In this document: positions 52,852-62,127 of the stretch, piece after piece
Position numbering within the stretch: the first letter of the stretch is position 1
Layout: every line of letters starts with the position of its first letter
Assembly: GCA_934454145.1 (NCBI GenBank)
Contig: CAKSFT010000001.1
Location: 447,360 to 511,359, forward strand
Reading direction: 5' to 3'
Source: an uncultured Clostridia bacterium
GTDB taxonomy: Bacteria; Bacillota; Clostridia; UBA1381
DNA: 64,000 bases
Position numbers and translations under genes: made by a program
Notes under the pieces: generated by a model
What the model saw: the letters and a program-made list of their open reading frames with translations, nothing else
Told to the model about the DNA's origin: nothing
The model's database searches: none

Positions 52852-54195
52852 ATGATACGAGATACAGAACTGAAAAATGCCATTATAAAGATAGGGATTC
52901 CGGTTGCATTGCAGAATCTTCTCACGTCACTGCTCAATATGATAGACACCGTGATGATAGGTTCTCTCGGCGACACCGCCGTCGCGGCAGTCGGGCTTGC
53001 AAACCAATGGTTTTTTATATACAATCTTGTGGTTTTCGGCATCGTCAGCGGTTCTGTCATATACATAGCCCAGTTTTTCGGCAAACGCGATTTTGACAGT
53101 CTGCAGCTCCCGGTGGCGTGCTCGCTTTTTCTTTGCTTTGCGGTGTCGGCAATTTTTGCATTTTTTGCCATTGCCTTTCCGCAGTTTGTCATGGGGCTTT
53201 TCACCAACAACGCAGAAACCATCAGCTGCGGCGTGCCATATCTGAGGATTGTCGGCATAACATACATACTGCTTGCCATAAGCTTCCCCATCGCAAGCGC
53301 GATGCGCTCGACAGAGGTTGCCGTGTTGCCGCTCATCATCACCGGCGCGGCGCTTTGCATAAACACATTATTCAATTATGTTTTGATAAACGGTCACTTC
53401 GGTGCGCCGGCGCTGGGCGTTTTGGGCGCCGCAATCGCCACAACCACGGCACGTCTTTTTGAAACAATTGTCATGCTGATAATCATGATGAAAGGCATCA
53501 CACCCATTCGTCTGCGGCGGCGTCATTTCCGACCGGGCAAGGCGTTTTTGGTGCCGTACATCAAAACCATTCTCCCCGTGGTCGGCAACGAAAGCATGTG
53601 GGGGCTTGGCATAAGCATGTACAATGTTATATTCGGCAGAATGAGCAACTCCATCGTCGCGGCAAACCAGATTTCCAGGAATCTGGAACAGATAACAACT
53701 GCCCTCTGCATAGGCGTCGCAAGCGCCGGAGCGGTCATCATCGGCAAAAAGATTGGCGAGAAAAACAAGCCTGCGGCATACAAATATGCAAAAAAGTTTG
53801 CCGGTATCTCCTTTGGCGCGGGGCTTGTGCTCGGCATACTGATGCTTATATTTACGCCGCTTTATCTCAGCTTTTACAAAGAAGTATCTGCCGAAGCAAA
53901 GACCTATGCTTCTCAGCTCATCGCCGTGTTCGGCATATTTATGTCGATAAAAATGTTTAACCACATGTGCATCGTCGGCATTCTCCGCAGCGGCGGCGAC
54001 ACAAAATTCTGCTTTTGGCTTGACGCCGGTTCGGTGTGGATTGTCGGGGTTTTGTCGGTATTTCTTTCGGCCTTGGTGTTCCGCGCACCGTTTTGGGTTG
54101 TTGCGCTCTGCCTTGTTTCCGAAGAGGTCGTGAAAGCCGCCGGCGGATTTTACAGATTCCTCACAAAAAAATGGCTTAATGACCTGGTAAACTAA
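52852..54195 (+). CDS. MATE-family efflux transporter
   Basis: The 447-residue membrane protein has about twelve hydrophobic helices in two related halves. The N-terminus shows the MATE pattern IPVALQNLLTSLLNMIDTVMIG followed by AVAAVGLANQ; the second half shows NESMWGLGISMYNVIFGR and NQISRNLEQ. MATE proteins export cationic drugs or metabolites against sodium or protons; the substrate here is unknown. ATG 52852 follows GGAGG at 52839-52843; an earlier in-frame start is unsupported. Monocistronic with its own terminator. Confidence 0.94.
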   Translation: MIRDTELKNAIIKIGIPVALQNLLTSLLNMIDTVMIGSLGDTAVAAVGLANQWFFIYNLVVFGIVSGSVIYIAQFFGKRDFDSLQLPVACSLFLCFAVSAIFAFFAIAFPQFVMGLFTNNAETISCGVPYLRIVGITYILLAISFPIASAMRSTEVAVLPLIITGAALCINTLFNYVLINGHFGAPALGVLGAAIATTTARLFETIVMLIIMMKGITPIRLRRRHFRPGKAFLVPYIKTILPVVGNESMWGLGISMYNVIFGRMSNSIVAANQISRNLEQITTALCIGVASAGAVIIGKKIGEKNKPAAYKYAKKFAGISFGAGLVLGILMLIFTPLYLSFYKEVSAEAKTYASQLIAVFGIFMSIKMFNHMCIVGILRSGGDTKFCFWLDAGSVWIVGVLSVFLSALVFRAPFWVVALCLVSEEVVKAAGGFYRFLTKKWLNDLVN

Positions 54196-54214
54196 AGGTT
54201 TGACAAGAAAAAAC

Positions 54215-54250
54215 GGGGCTCGTCAAAATGATTTTATTTTGGCGGGTCCC
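54215..54250 (+). terminator. MATE gene terminator
   Basis: GGGGCTCGTCAAAAT pairs with ATTTTGGCGGGTCCC using a few G-U pairs, followed by TTGTTTTTC. Confidence 0.7.
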
Positions 54251-54363
54251 TTGTTTTTCGCACAAAAGGCAACACATGGCAGTCAAACGCAATATTTTTG
54301 GTTCTCAGACCAGGGACAAGCCAATTTTTATTATCTCTATTTGCCAAAATTTTTCCGTAAAAC

Positions 54364-54392
54364 TTGACAAATCGGGCAAAAACCGATATACT
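54364..54392 (+). promoter_or_regulatory. argS promoter
   Basis: TTGACA (54364-54369), 17-base spacer, TATACT (54387-54392), about 37 bases before argS. Confidence 0.8.
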
Positions 54393-54429
54393 TATTAATT
54401 ATGATATTATTATATAAAATGGGGTATAA

Positions 54430-56130
54430 ATGATGATTTTTAAAGAACATGTTATCAATAAAATTTCCGAAATAACCGACCTTGCGCCGGAAACTGTTTC
54501 GAACCTTCTTGAAACACCGCCGGAGCAAAAGCTCGGCGACTTGGCTTTTCCGTGCTTTGTCCTGGCAAAAACCATGCGCAAGGCGCCGCCAATCATTGCA
54601 AAAGAATTGCTGTCACAATTTCCCTGTGACGATTTTATAGAAAAAACCGAGGCTGTCGGCGGATATCTGAATTTCTTTTTCAACCGCGAAAGGTTTACAA
54701 AAAACGTCATTGAAAATATCCTTTCCGAAAGGGAAAATTACGGCAAATCCGACATCGGCAACGGCAAAACCGTGCTGGTGGAATTTTCTTCTCCAAACAT
54801 TGCAAAGCCTTTCCACATCGGTCACCTTTTTTCCACCGCTGTCGGCAATTCGCTTGAGCACATATATAAACACCTGGGCTACAAAACCGTCAAGATAAAC
54901 CACCTGGGCGACTGGGGCACACAGTTCGGCAAGCTCATTTCCGCATACAAGCGCTGGGGTGACAGAAGTGTCATAGAAAAAGACCCTATAAACGAACTGC
55001 TGAAAATATATGTAAAATTCCACGAGGAGGCGGAGCTCCACCCCGAGCTGGAGGACGAGGCAAGAGAATATTTTAAGCTTTTGGAAGAAAACGACCCCGA
55101 AACCACACAATTGTGGCAATATTTCAGAGATGTCAGCCTTGTGGAATTCAAAAAAGTTTATGACCGCCTGGGCGTAAGCTTTGACTCTTATGCCGGCGAA
55201 AGCTTTTACAGTGACAAGATGCAGGAGGTTGTGGAAATCCTTTCGGACAAGCACCTTTTGACCGAAAGCGATGGGGCAATGGTTGTAAACCTTGACGACC
55301 AAAACATGCCCCCGTGCATTATACTAAAGTCGGACGGGGCAACCATTTATGCCACGCGTGACATTGCCGCCGCGCTGTACAGAAAGCGCACATATGATTT
55401 TTACAAAAACATATACGTTGTGGGCACCCCGCAGGCACTTCATTTCAGACAGATATTCTCCGTTATACAAAAAGCCGGATTTGAGTGGGGCAAGGACTGC
55501 GTGCATGTCGGGTTCGGACTGGTGAAATTCCCCGACAAAAAGCTTTCTACCAGACACGGGGACGTCATATTCCTGGAAGATGTCCTGAATGAGTCAGTCA
55601 ACAAAACCCTTGAAATAATAACAGGCAACAACCCCGACATGGAAAACAAAGAGCTTGCCGCCGAGAAAATCGGAATCGGTGCGATTTTGTACACCTTCCT
55701 GAAAAACAGCCGCGAAAAAGACATAGTATTCTCGTGGGACAGCATGCTGGACTTTGAGGGAGAGTCGGCGCCATATGTACAGTACAGCTATGCACGCGCA
55801 AAAAGCATTTTGAGGAAAAACACACTTGATTATTCACATCCCGATTTCAAGACAACAGTGTCCGACGATGAATATGCACTCATATCGCACCTCAACTCTT
55901 TTGCGGACGCTGTTTACGATGCCGCAGAGAAGAACGAGCCGTTCTATATAAACAGATATGTGACCGGTCTTGCACGCTGCTTTAATAAATTCTATAACAA
56001 CAACCCAATCCTGAAAGATTCCGTTGATGACAAAACAAAAAAAGCACGTCTTGCAATCGCCGAAGCCTCTGCCGAGGTTCTCAAAACAGCGCTTTCTCTG
56101 CTTGGGATAGACACTGTCGAAAGTATGTAA
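54430..56130 (+). CDS. argS: arginyl-tRNA synthetase
   Basis: The 566-residue class I synthetase has the N-terminal Add-1 domain (about 1-85), the HIGH motif as PFHIGHLFSTAVGN, the GDWGTQFG motif typical of ArgRS, a KMSKS counterpart KLSTRHGDV, and a C-terminal DALR anticodon domain ending in LLGIDTVESM. Two in-frame ATGs lie at 54430 and 54433 with only a weak ribosome site (GGGG). The stop codon lies inside the 13-bp direct repeat that flanks repeat copy B. Confidence 0.97.
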   Translation: MMIFKEHVINKISEITDLAPETVSNLLETPPEQKLGDLAFPCFVLAKTMRKAPPIIAKELLSQFPCDDFIEKTEAVGGYLNFFFNRERFTKNVIENILSERENYGKSDIGNGKTVLVEFSSPNIAKPFHIGHLFSTAVGNSLEHIYKHLGYKTVKINHLGDWGTQFGKLISAYKRWGDRSVIEKDPINELLKIYVKFHEEAELHPELEDEAREYFKLLEENDPETTQLWQYFRDVSLVEFKKVYDRLGVSFDSYAGESFYSDKMQEVVEILSDKHLLTESDGAMVVNLDDQNMPPCIILKSDGATIYATRDIAAALYRKRTYDFYKNIYVVGTPQALHFRQIFSVIQKAGFEWGKDCVHVGFGLVKFPDKKLSTRHGDVIFLEDVLNESVNKTLEIITGNNPDMENKELAAEKIGIGAILYTFLKNSREKDIVFSWDSMLDFEGESAPYVQYSYARAKSILRKNTLDYSHPDFKTTVSDDEYALISHLNSFADAVYDAAEKNEPFYINRYVTGLARCFNKFYNNNPILKDSVDDKTKKARLAIAEASAEVLKTALSLLGIDTVESM

Positions 56131-56132
56131 AA

Positions 56133-56348
56133 TATGTAATTGTAAAACTAATGTTTTCCAATTAAAATTTTTGGGTAGAAATAAAAAGTTCCGGCTGATT
56201 TTAACTTTACGGCAAGTTGAAACTTTTTATTTCAGTCAAAAAATGACGCACATGTCGTCATTTTTGATTGCTAATCAGGGTTTGGCACCCCCGATACCCC
56301 CGCAAAGGTGCGGTGGCTAATTGTAAAATTTACATTTTACAATTAGCT
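56133..56348. repeat. ~210-bp hairpin-rich interspersed repeat, copy B, with flanking direct repeat
   Basis: The core 56137-56345 matches 12941-13148 with about one extra base and some 15-20 substitutions. Most changes fall in loops or keep pairing, for example TGACG/CGTCA and GATT/AATC stems unchanged. The inverted ends TAATTGTAAAA and TTTTACAATTA are conserved. The 13-bp sequence AAAGTATGTAAAA occurs on both sides (56120-56132 and 56349-56361), which looks like a target-site duplication and would place the element at 56133-56348. It lies directly behind the argS stop. Confidence 0.85.
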
Positions 56349-56381
56349 AAAGTATGTAAAAAGAAAGGATTATTGACTTTT

Positions 56382-57098
56382 ATGTATCAGCTTCAAAAAG
56401 ATAAAAATATAAATACCATTTTCTACGTGTCGATGTCGGTGGGACTGGTGTTTTCAATTCTTCACCTTACACAGTTTCTATTTGATATGATTGTTTCCGT
56501 TGCCTTTTACAGCAAAGCAAATGTTTCATCAATAGTTTATATACTGTGTCATTTTTTGGTTGTGTTTGTCCCTCTTCTGATGATTATTCCCAATGGCAAA
56601 GTGCCCAAAGCGCTGATTTTGAAATGGGTGTTTTACGGTATTGCCGCGTGTTATTTTCTCGGCAATGTGTGGATAATTTATTTTATACACGACAATTCCT
56701 TTTCCGCGCTTTTTTCAACCACCGCGGAAAACTTTCGCTATTATCAGAGCACTGCCGCCCTCAGCTTTAACTATATGACATGGGAATGTTATACACCGCT
56801 GAACATGCTGTTCAGCCTTTTGCAGGCACTGATGTTTTTGGTTTTGGGGACTTCTCTGGAGAACGGACGCGCCGTTTTCTCTCTTACTCTCCCCATTTCC
56901 ACAGCAATGACCATAATTGTGCCATTGATTTTCATAATTCTTGAGCCATACACGATTTCCAACCTTGAAATAACAATGAATCGTCATGCTTATATACTTG
57001 CCTCACAGCTTTTCACATCAATAGGGCTTTATGCGATTTCCGTTTCTTCGCATCAATGGGAAAAGTTTTTGTGGACTTATTCGCCGCGAAGGGATTGA
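56382..57098 (+). CDS. unknown membrane protein with six predicted helices
   Basis: The 238-residue product has about six hydrophobic segments: near residues 10-35, 48-68, 75-100, 140-157, 165-190 and 200-218. The N-terminus is short and charged (MYQLQKDKN). No domain or active-site motif is recognised. ATG 56382 is preferred over the frame that reads back into the repeat element; AAAGGA lies 12 bases upstream, and TTG 56373 is an alternative. It has no clear promoter of its own: it lies 33 bases behind repeat copy B, which separates it from argS. A strong terminator follows. Confidence 0.65.
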   Translation: MYQLQKDKNINTIFYVSMSVGLVFSILHLTQFLFDMIVSVAFYSKANVSSIVYILCHFLVVFVPLLMIIPNGKVPKALILKWVFYGIAACYFLGNVWIIYFIHDNSFSALFSTTAENFRYYQSTAALSFNYMTWECYTPLNMLFSLLQALMFLVLGTSLENGRAVFSLTLPISTAMTIIVPLIFIILEPYTISNLEITMNRHAYILASQLFTSIGLYAISVSSHQWEKFLWTYSPRRD

Positions 57099-57173
57099 TT
57101 TTATTATTAATACAAAAAACCTCCCGATACACGAAGCCGCACGTTGGGAGATAAGATATGTTTACAGCAAGAA

Positions 57174-57203
57174 ACGGAGTAATTTTATAAAAAATTACTC
57201 CGT
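57174..57203 (+). terminator. terminator of the membrane-protein gene
   Basis: ACGGAGTAATTTT (57174-57186) pairs with AAAATTACTCCGT (57191-57203), followed by TTTTATATTT. It also separates the convergent lysA. Confidence 0.85.
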
Positions 57204-57219
57204 TTTTATATTTCATATA

Positions 57220-58518
57220 TTATATGTCATTTCTTATCAAATCTTCATAACTTTCCCGTTTGACAACCACCTTTGCCTCCCCGTCACTGACTGCGACAAC
57301 CGCCGGTCTTGGGATTCTGTTATAATTTGACGCCATGGAATAATTGTATGCGCCCGTCGCCAACACGGCAAGAATGTCACCGGTGTGTATCTCCGGCATC
57401 ATGGAGTCCTTCAGCAAAATGTCACCCGATTCACAGCACTTCCCTGCAATAGTCACTTTTTCGCACCGCTTTGCGTCCGCATGGTTTGCAAGCACAGCCT
57501 CATATTCCGATTGATACAGGATATAGCGCGGATTGTCACACATTCCGCCGTCCACAGATATATATTTTCTCACATTTTTTATGTCCTTCACACCGCCCAC
57601 GGTATAAAGCGTGATTCCTGCCGACGCAACAATGGAACGCCCCGGTTCCATAAATATGAATGGCGCCTTTATGCCGCGCTTTTCGGCGACATCTTTCACG
57701 ATTTCGGACACATGTTTTATATACTTGTCATATGGAATCGGGTCGTCATCTTCCGTGTACATAATGCCATATCCGCCGCCGAGATTCAGCTCGTTTATCT
57801 CGACATTCAAGTCATCCTTCAAATCCGCAATAAAGTTCATCATGACCTCGGCGGCTTTGCAAAATGGCTCTATGTCAAATATCTGAGAACCGATGTGGCA
57901 ATGCACGCCCGTCACGCGCACCCCTTTCATTTCGCACGCCTTTTCTATGATGTCAAACGCCTCTCCGTTTTCCAATGCCACGCCGAATTTGGAATCAATC
58001 TGCCCCGTCCTTATAAAGCTGTGCGTATGCGCGTCTATGCCCGGCTTTATTCTGAACATTATATTCTGGACTTTTCCGTTTTCTTCCGCAATTTTATCAA
58101 GCATCTCCAGTTCAAAAATGTTGTCCACGACGACATGTCCGACATCATTTTCCACAGCCATCAAAAGCTCGTCATATGTTTTGTTGTTGCCGTGGAAGCA
58201 AATCTTCTGCATTGGGAATCCTGCCTTAATCGCAGTATAAAGTTCTCCGCCCGAAACGACGTCCAGCCCCAGGCCTTCTTCTTTTGCGATACGGCATGTA
58301 TAAAGGCTGCAAAATGCTTTGTTTGCATACAAAACCAAGCCTTTGCCGTCATAATATTTGTCCATTGCCGTCTTATACATGCGGCAATTTTTTCTTATCA
58401 ATTCTTCGTCCATGACATACAGCGGTGTGCCGAATTTCTTTGCCAGCTCCACAGTGTCATTTTTCCCGATTGTCAGGTGTCCTTTTTCATTTATGCCCAG
58501 GTTCTCTGATACAAACAT
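57220..58518 (-). CDS. lysA: diaminopimelate decarboxylase
   Basis: The 432-residue PLP enzyme makes lysine from meso-diaminopimelate. The PLP lysine is in LYANKAFCS; other signatures are GLDVVSGGEL, HCHIGSQIF, NLGGGYGI, EPGRSIVASAG and GKCCESGD. ATG 58518 has GGCGGAG upstream; the longer frame overlaps clpX and is not used. It follows clpX by 68 bases and may share the tig-clpP-clpX transcript. Confidence 0.97.
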   Translation of the reverse strand: MFVSENLGINEKGHLTIGKNDTVELAKKFGTPLYVMDEELIRKNCRMYKTAMDKYYDGKGLVLYANKAFCSLYTCRIAKEEGLGLDVVSGGELYTAIKAGFPMQKICFHGNNKTYDELLMAVENDVGHVVVDNIFELEMLDKIAEENGKVQNIMFRIKPGIDAHTHSFIRTGQIDSKFGVALENGEAFDIIEKACEMKGVRVTGVHCHIGSQIFDIEPFCKAAEVMMNFIADLKDDLNVEINELNLGGGYGIMYTEDDDPIPYDKYIKHVSEIVKDVAEKRGIKAPFIFMEPGRSIVASAGITLYTVGGVKDIKNVRKYISVDGGMCDNPRYILYQSEYEAVLANHADAKRCEKVTIAGKCCESGDILLKDSMMPEIHTGDILAVLATGAYNYSMASNYNRIPRPAVVAVSDGEAKVVVKRESYEDLIRNDI

Positions 58519-58586
58519 CTTTTCTCCGCCTTTCAAAAAATACGCAAAAAGGGCATTGAAATCAAATGACTTCTTTGCCCTTCCCT

Positions 58587-59834
58587 TTATGCTCCGTACT
58601 GTGTCTTCTTTCTTATTATTTCGGGAGGCACATTGTCTGTTATACATTCTTTGTGCACAATACAGCTTACCACATCATCATCAGAAGGAATCTCAAACAT
58701 AATGTCCGTCATGATTTCTTCTATAATTGAACGCAAGCCTCTTGCGCCCGTGTTGCGCGCCTCTGCCTTGTCCGCAATGGCATAAACCGCGTCTTTGTCA
58801 AATTCCAGCTCAACATTGTCCATTGCAAACAATGTCTGATACTGCCTTATCAAAGCATTTTTCGGCTTTGTAAGGATATCCGCCAATGCCTCGCGGTCAA
58901 GCTCGTGAAGCTTTGCAATAATCGGCAGTCTGCCTATAAATTCCGGGATAAGTCCAAATTTCAGCAAATCCTGCGGTGTTATCTGTTGCAAAAGCTCTCC
59001 GATTTTTTTCTTGCCCTTGGATTCTATTTCTGCGCCAAACCCCAGCCCTTTTTTGCCTACTCTGTCGCCAATTATCTTGTCAATCCCGTCAAATGCACCG
59101 CCGCATATAAACAAGATATTTGTGGTGTCAATCTGCAAAAGCTGTTGGTGCGGATGCTTTCTTCCGCCCGTCGGCGGAACCGACGCAACGGTTCCTTCCA
59201 GGATTTTCAACAAGGTCTGCTGCACGCCTTCGCCGCTCACATCTCTTGTTATCGAAACATTTTCCGATTTCCTTGCAATTTTGTCAATTTCGTCTATATA
59301 TATTATTCCGCGTTCTGCCGCCTCAATCTCAAAGTCCGCCGCCTGAATCAGCTTCAAAAGTATATTTTCCACATCTTCACCGACATATCCCGCTTCGGTA
59401 AGCGAAGTTGCGTCGGCAATGGCAAACGGGACATTAAGTATCCTTGCAAGATTCTGCACCAAAAAGGTTTTTCCGGAGCCTGTCGGGCCCATAAGCAGAA
59501 TATTGCTTTTTTGCAGTTCCACGTCATTTTCTCTGTCGGCATAGTCGATTCTCTTATAATGATTGTATACCGCCACAGACAAAATCTTTTTTGCCTCTTC
59601 CTGACCAATGACATAACGGTCCAAAACCTCTTTTATCTCACGAGGTTTCGGGAGTTCGTCCCTGTCAAGCTGTGTCTTCGGCGCCTCAAGCTCTCCGCCC
59701 AAAATGCCGTTGCATAAATCCACACATTCGTTGCAGATGTACACACCGGGGCCGGAAATGAGCTGTGAAACCTCATCTTCCGTCTTGCCGCAGAACGAAC
59801 ATTTATACTGTTTTCTCTCTTCATTTTTTGCCAT
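58587..59834 (-). CDS. clpX: ATP-dependent Clp protease ATP-binding subunit ClpX
   Basis: The 415-residue unfoldase has the N-terminal zinc-binding domain (CSFCGK and CNECVDLC), Walker A MGPTGSGKT, Walker B IIYIDEIDKIA, the pore loop GYVGEDVENIL and the ClpP-docking loop near LIPEFIGRLPII. Complete length. It works with ClpP, encoded immediately upstream. Confidence 0.98.
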   Translation of the reverse strand: MAKNEERKQYKCSFCGKTEDEVSQLISGPGVYICNECVDLCNGILGGELEAPKTQLDRDELPKPREIKEVLDRYVIGQEEAKKILSVAVYNHYKRIDYADRENDVELQKSNILLMGPTGSGKTFLVQNLARILNVPFAIADATSLTEAGYVGEDVENILLKLIQAADFEIEAAERGIIYIDEIDKIARKSENVSITRDVSGEGVQQTLLKILEGTVASVPPTGGRKHPHQQLLQIDTTNILFICGGAFDGIDKIIGDRVGKKGLGFGAEIESKGKKKIGELLQQITPQDLLKFGLIPEFIGRLPIIAKLHELDREALADILTKPKNALIRQYQTLFAMDNVELEFDKDAVYAIADKAEARNTGARGLRSIIEEIMTDIMFEIPSDDDVVSCIVHKECITDNVPPEIIRKKTQYGA

Positions 59835-59867
59835 TAACTACAGTCCCTTCCAAAACAAATAACAGCT

Positions 59868-60461
59868 TTACTTGTTCTTGCGTACAATCACATCATCTAT
59901 AAGACCGTATGCTTTTGCCTGTTCCGCCGTCATGAAGTTATCTCTCTCGGTGTCCTCGCAGACCTGTTCATAAGATTTCCCCGTGCGTTCCGACAAAATT
60001 CTGTTCATGTGCTCTTTGGTTCTCACCAAGTGGTCAGAATAGATTTTGATGTCCGTTGTCTGTCCGCTGAGTCCTCCGCTGATAAGCGGCTGATGAATCA
60101 TAATTTCGCTGTTTGGGAGTGCAAAACGCTTTCCCCTTGTCCCTGCGGCAAGCAAAAACGCCCCCATAGAAGCCGCCATACCGATACATATAGTGGACAC
60201 ATCACACTTTATGTATTGCATGGTGTCATAAATCGCCATACCCGACGTTATGGAACCCCCGGGGCTGTCTATATAAAACTGTATATCCTTGTCAGGGTCT
60301 TTCGATTCCAGATAAAGCATCTGCGCCACAACAAGCGATGCAGTTGCATCATTCACCTGGTCGGCAAGAAAAATTATTCTGTCCTCCAAAAGTCTGGAGA
60401 AAATGTCATACGAACGTTCTCCTCTTCCTGTCTGCTCAATTACCATTGGTACAAGGCTCAT
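59868..60461 (-). CDS. clpP: ATP-dependent Clp protease proteolytic subunit
   Basis: The 197-residue serine protease has the catalytic triad Ser98 (GMAASMGAF), His123 (MIHQPL) and Asp174 (TERDNF), and the DSPGGSI substrate loop. ATG 60461 is chosen (MSLVPMVIEQTGRGERSYD is the family N-terminus) with AAAGGA 9 bases upstream. It lies between tig and clpX, the common order. Confidence 0.98.
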   Translation of the reverse strand: MSLVPMVIEQTGRGERSYDIFSRLLEDRIIFLADQVNDATASLVVAQMLYLESKDPDKDIQFYIDSPGGSITSGMAIYDTMQYIKCDVSTICIGMAASMGAFLLAAGTRGKRFALPNSEIMIHQPLISGGLSGQTTDIKIYSDHLVRTKEHMNRILSERTGKSYEQVCEDTERDNFMTAEQAKAYGLIDDVIVRKNK

Positions 60462-60489
60462 GATAATCATTCCTTTCTTTTTGTAAATT

Positions 60490-60576
60490 GACAATCAAAA
60501 AATCCCTGCTTTTTGATTGTCTATGTATCAGCTTAGATTGAATGAAGCCTCGTGCCTTTTGGGCACAGGGCTTCAT
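60490..60576 (-). other. two hairpins between tig and clpP
   Basis: GACAATCAAAAA/TTTTTGATTGTC (60490-60521) and ATGAAGCC...GGCTTCAT with an inner TGCC/GGCA pair (60542-60576). Neither is followed by a good T-run on the operon strand, so they look like intercistronic RNA structures affecting stability or translation, not full terminators. Confidence 0.5.
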
Positions 60577-60585
60577 CTGAAAAAT

Positions 60586-61872
60586 TTACTTTATGCTGGC
60601 TTTGTCAACAAGCAAATCAATCGCTTTGACAAAGGCAATTTCCTTTGAAATTCCCTCAAGGTCTTCGGGTCTTAAAAGCTCCTTAAGCTTTTCTGTTTCC
60701 ATGTTGTACATCTTGCCCATTTCCGCAATCTTTTCGTCAATTTCTTCCTGGGTTGCCTCGATGCCTTCTTCTTTTGCGATTGCCTCGACAATCAAAGATG
60801 TACGTACTTGCTTTTCAGCCTGTTCCTTAAAGCCTTCTCTGAAGGCTTCCATCGTGGAGCCGGTATATTGCAGATACATATCCAGATTCATGCCCTGATA
60901 TGACAGACGCTGTGCAAAATCATTCACCATTCTGTCAATCTGTGCTTCAATCATGGCGTCCGGAATATCAACGCTTGACGCCTCAACAGCCTTGTCAACA
61001 ACAGCATTTTCGGTTTCTGTCTTTGCCTTTTCTTCTGCTGCCTTTTCCAGCTTTTCTCTGATGCTCTTCTTGTATTCGTCAAGAGTTTCAAATTCGCTTA
61101 CTTCCGACGCAAAATCATCGTCAAGTTCAGGATATTCTCTTGTCTTGATTTCATGTACCTTTACCTTGAATGTTGCATCCTTGCCCGCCAGGTCTTCCGC
61201 ATGATATTTTTCCGGGAAGGTCACCTTCACGTCAATCTCATCGCCCGTCTTTGCGCCGACAAGCTGTTCTTCAAAGCCCGGGATAAAGCTGCCGGAGCCG
61301 ATTTCAAGCTCATAATTTTCGCCTTTTCCGCCCGGGAACGCAACTCCGTCCGCAAAGCCATCAAAATCAATAACCGTGATATCACCATTTTCAACAGCCC
61401 TGTCCTCAACAGTGATAAGCCTTGCATTCTTCTTTCTTGTTGCCTCTATATCCTTGTCAACATCTTCCTCAGATACAGTATACTCAATTTTGTCAAGCTT
61501 TATACCCTTATATTTTCCTAATTTTACCTCCGGCTTTGTTGTCACCAAAGCAGTCACAACAATGGGCTCGTCCTTCTTGATTTCTTCAATGTCAATTTCC
61601 GGCCTTGCAACGGGCACAATGTCCGCTTCTTTCACAGCCGCGTCATAAATTTCGGGCAAAACAAAGTTTATCGCGTCATCATAAAAAACTTCCTCGCCGT
61701 AATACTTTTCTATCACAGCCTTTGGCACTTTCCCTTTTCTGAATCCCGGTACGCTTATCTTCTTGGCATTTTTGTGATATGCCTTGTCTATACCCTTCAA
61801 AAGCTCCTCTCTTGATATTTCAAATGTCAGTTTTACAAGATTTTTTTCAACCTGTTCCGATTTAACCGCCAT
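60586..61872 (-). CDS. tig: trigger factor (ribosome-bound chaperone)
   Basis: The 428-residue chaperone has the N-terminal ribosome-binding domain with VPGFRKGKVPKAVIEKYYG, a PPIase domain (about 150-235) and a helical C-terminal domain. GAGGAGG lies upstream of the ATG. It heads tig-clpP-clpX. The 255 bases upstream (61873-62127) contain no gene; a TATAAT lies about 40 bases before the start without a clear -35. Confidence 0.97.
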   Translation of the reverse strand: MAVKSEQVEKNLVKLTFEISREELLKGIDKAYHKNAKKISVPGFRKGKVPKAVIEKYYGEEVFYDDAINFVLPEIYDAAVKEADIVPVARPEIDIEEIKKDEPIVVTALVTTKPEVKLGKYKGIKLDKIEYTVSEEDVDKDIEATRKKNARLITVEDRAVENGDITVIDFDGFADGVAFPGGKGENYELEIGSGSFIPGFEEQLVGAKTGDEIDVKVTFPEKYHAEDLAGKDATFKVKVHEIKTREYPELDDDFASEVSEFETLDEYKKSIREKLEKAAEEKAKTETENAVVDKAVEASSVDIPDAMIEAQIDRMVNDFAQRLSYQGMNLDMYLQYTGSTMEAFREGFKEQAEKQVRTSLIVEAIAKEEGIEATQEEIDEKIAEMGKMYNMETEKLKELLRPEDLEGISKEIAFVKAIDLLVDKASIK

Positions 61873-62127
61873 CTTACATAGTCCTCCTCAAAAAAAATTT
61901 ATTCCGTGTATATTATATAATTTCTACCTTTTTTAAAATTTAAGCACAATACACGCATTATCCGTATATCAGTGCACGGTTTGCTGTTTTCCGTTTTTCA
62001 CCGATACAACACACAAAAACACAGGACGCATCAACACCTGATATTCCATGCTCTGAATATTATATCATAAATTTAACAAATTTCAATCGTTTTTTCAAAA
62101 AATTCATATTTCATTTACAAAAATATA

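Noticed and set aside
57385..58509. 374-codon plus-strand frame opposite lysA
   Set aside because: The opposite strand encodes a full diaminopimelate decarboxylase; the plus-strand frame has no recognisable motif.
61873..62127. Possible small RNA or gene upstream of tig
   Set aside because: Only A/T-rich sequence and a lone TATAAT were seen, without a clear -35 box, terminator or open frame.
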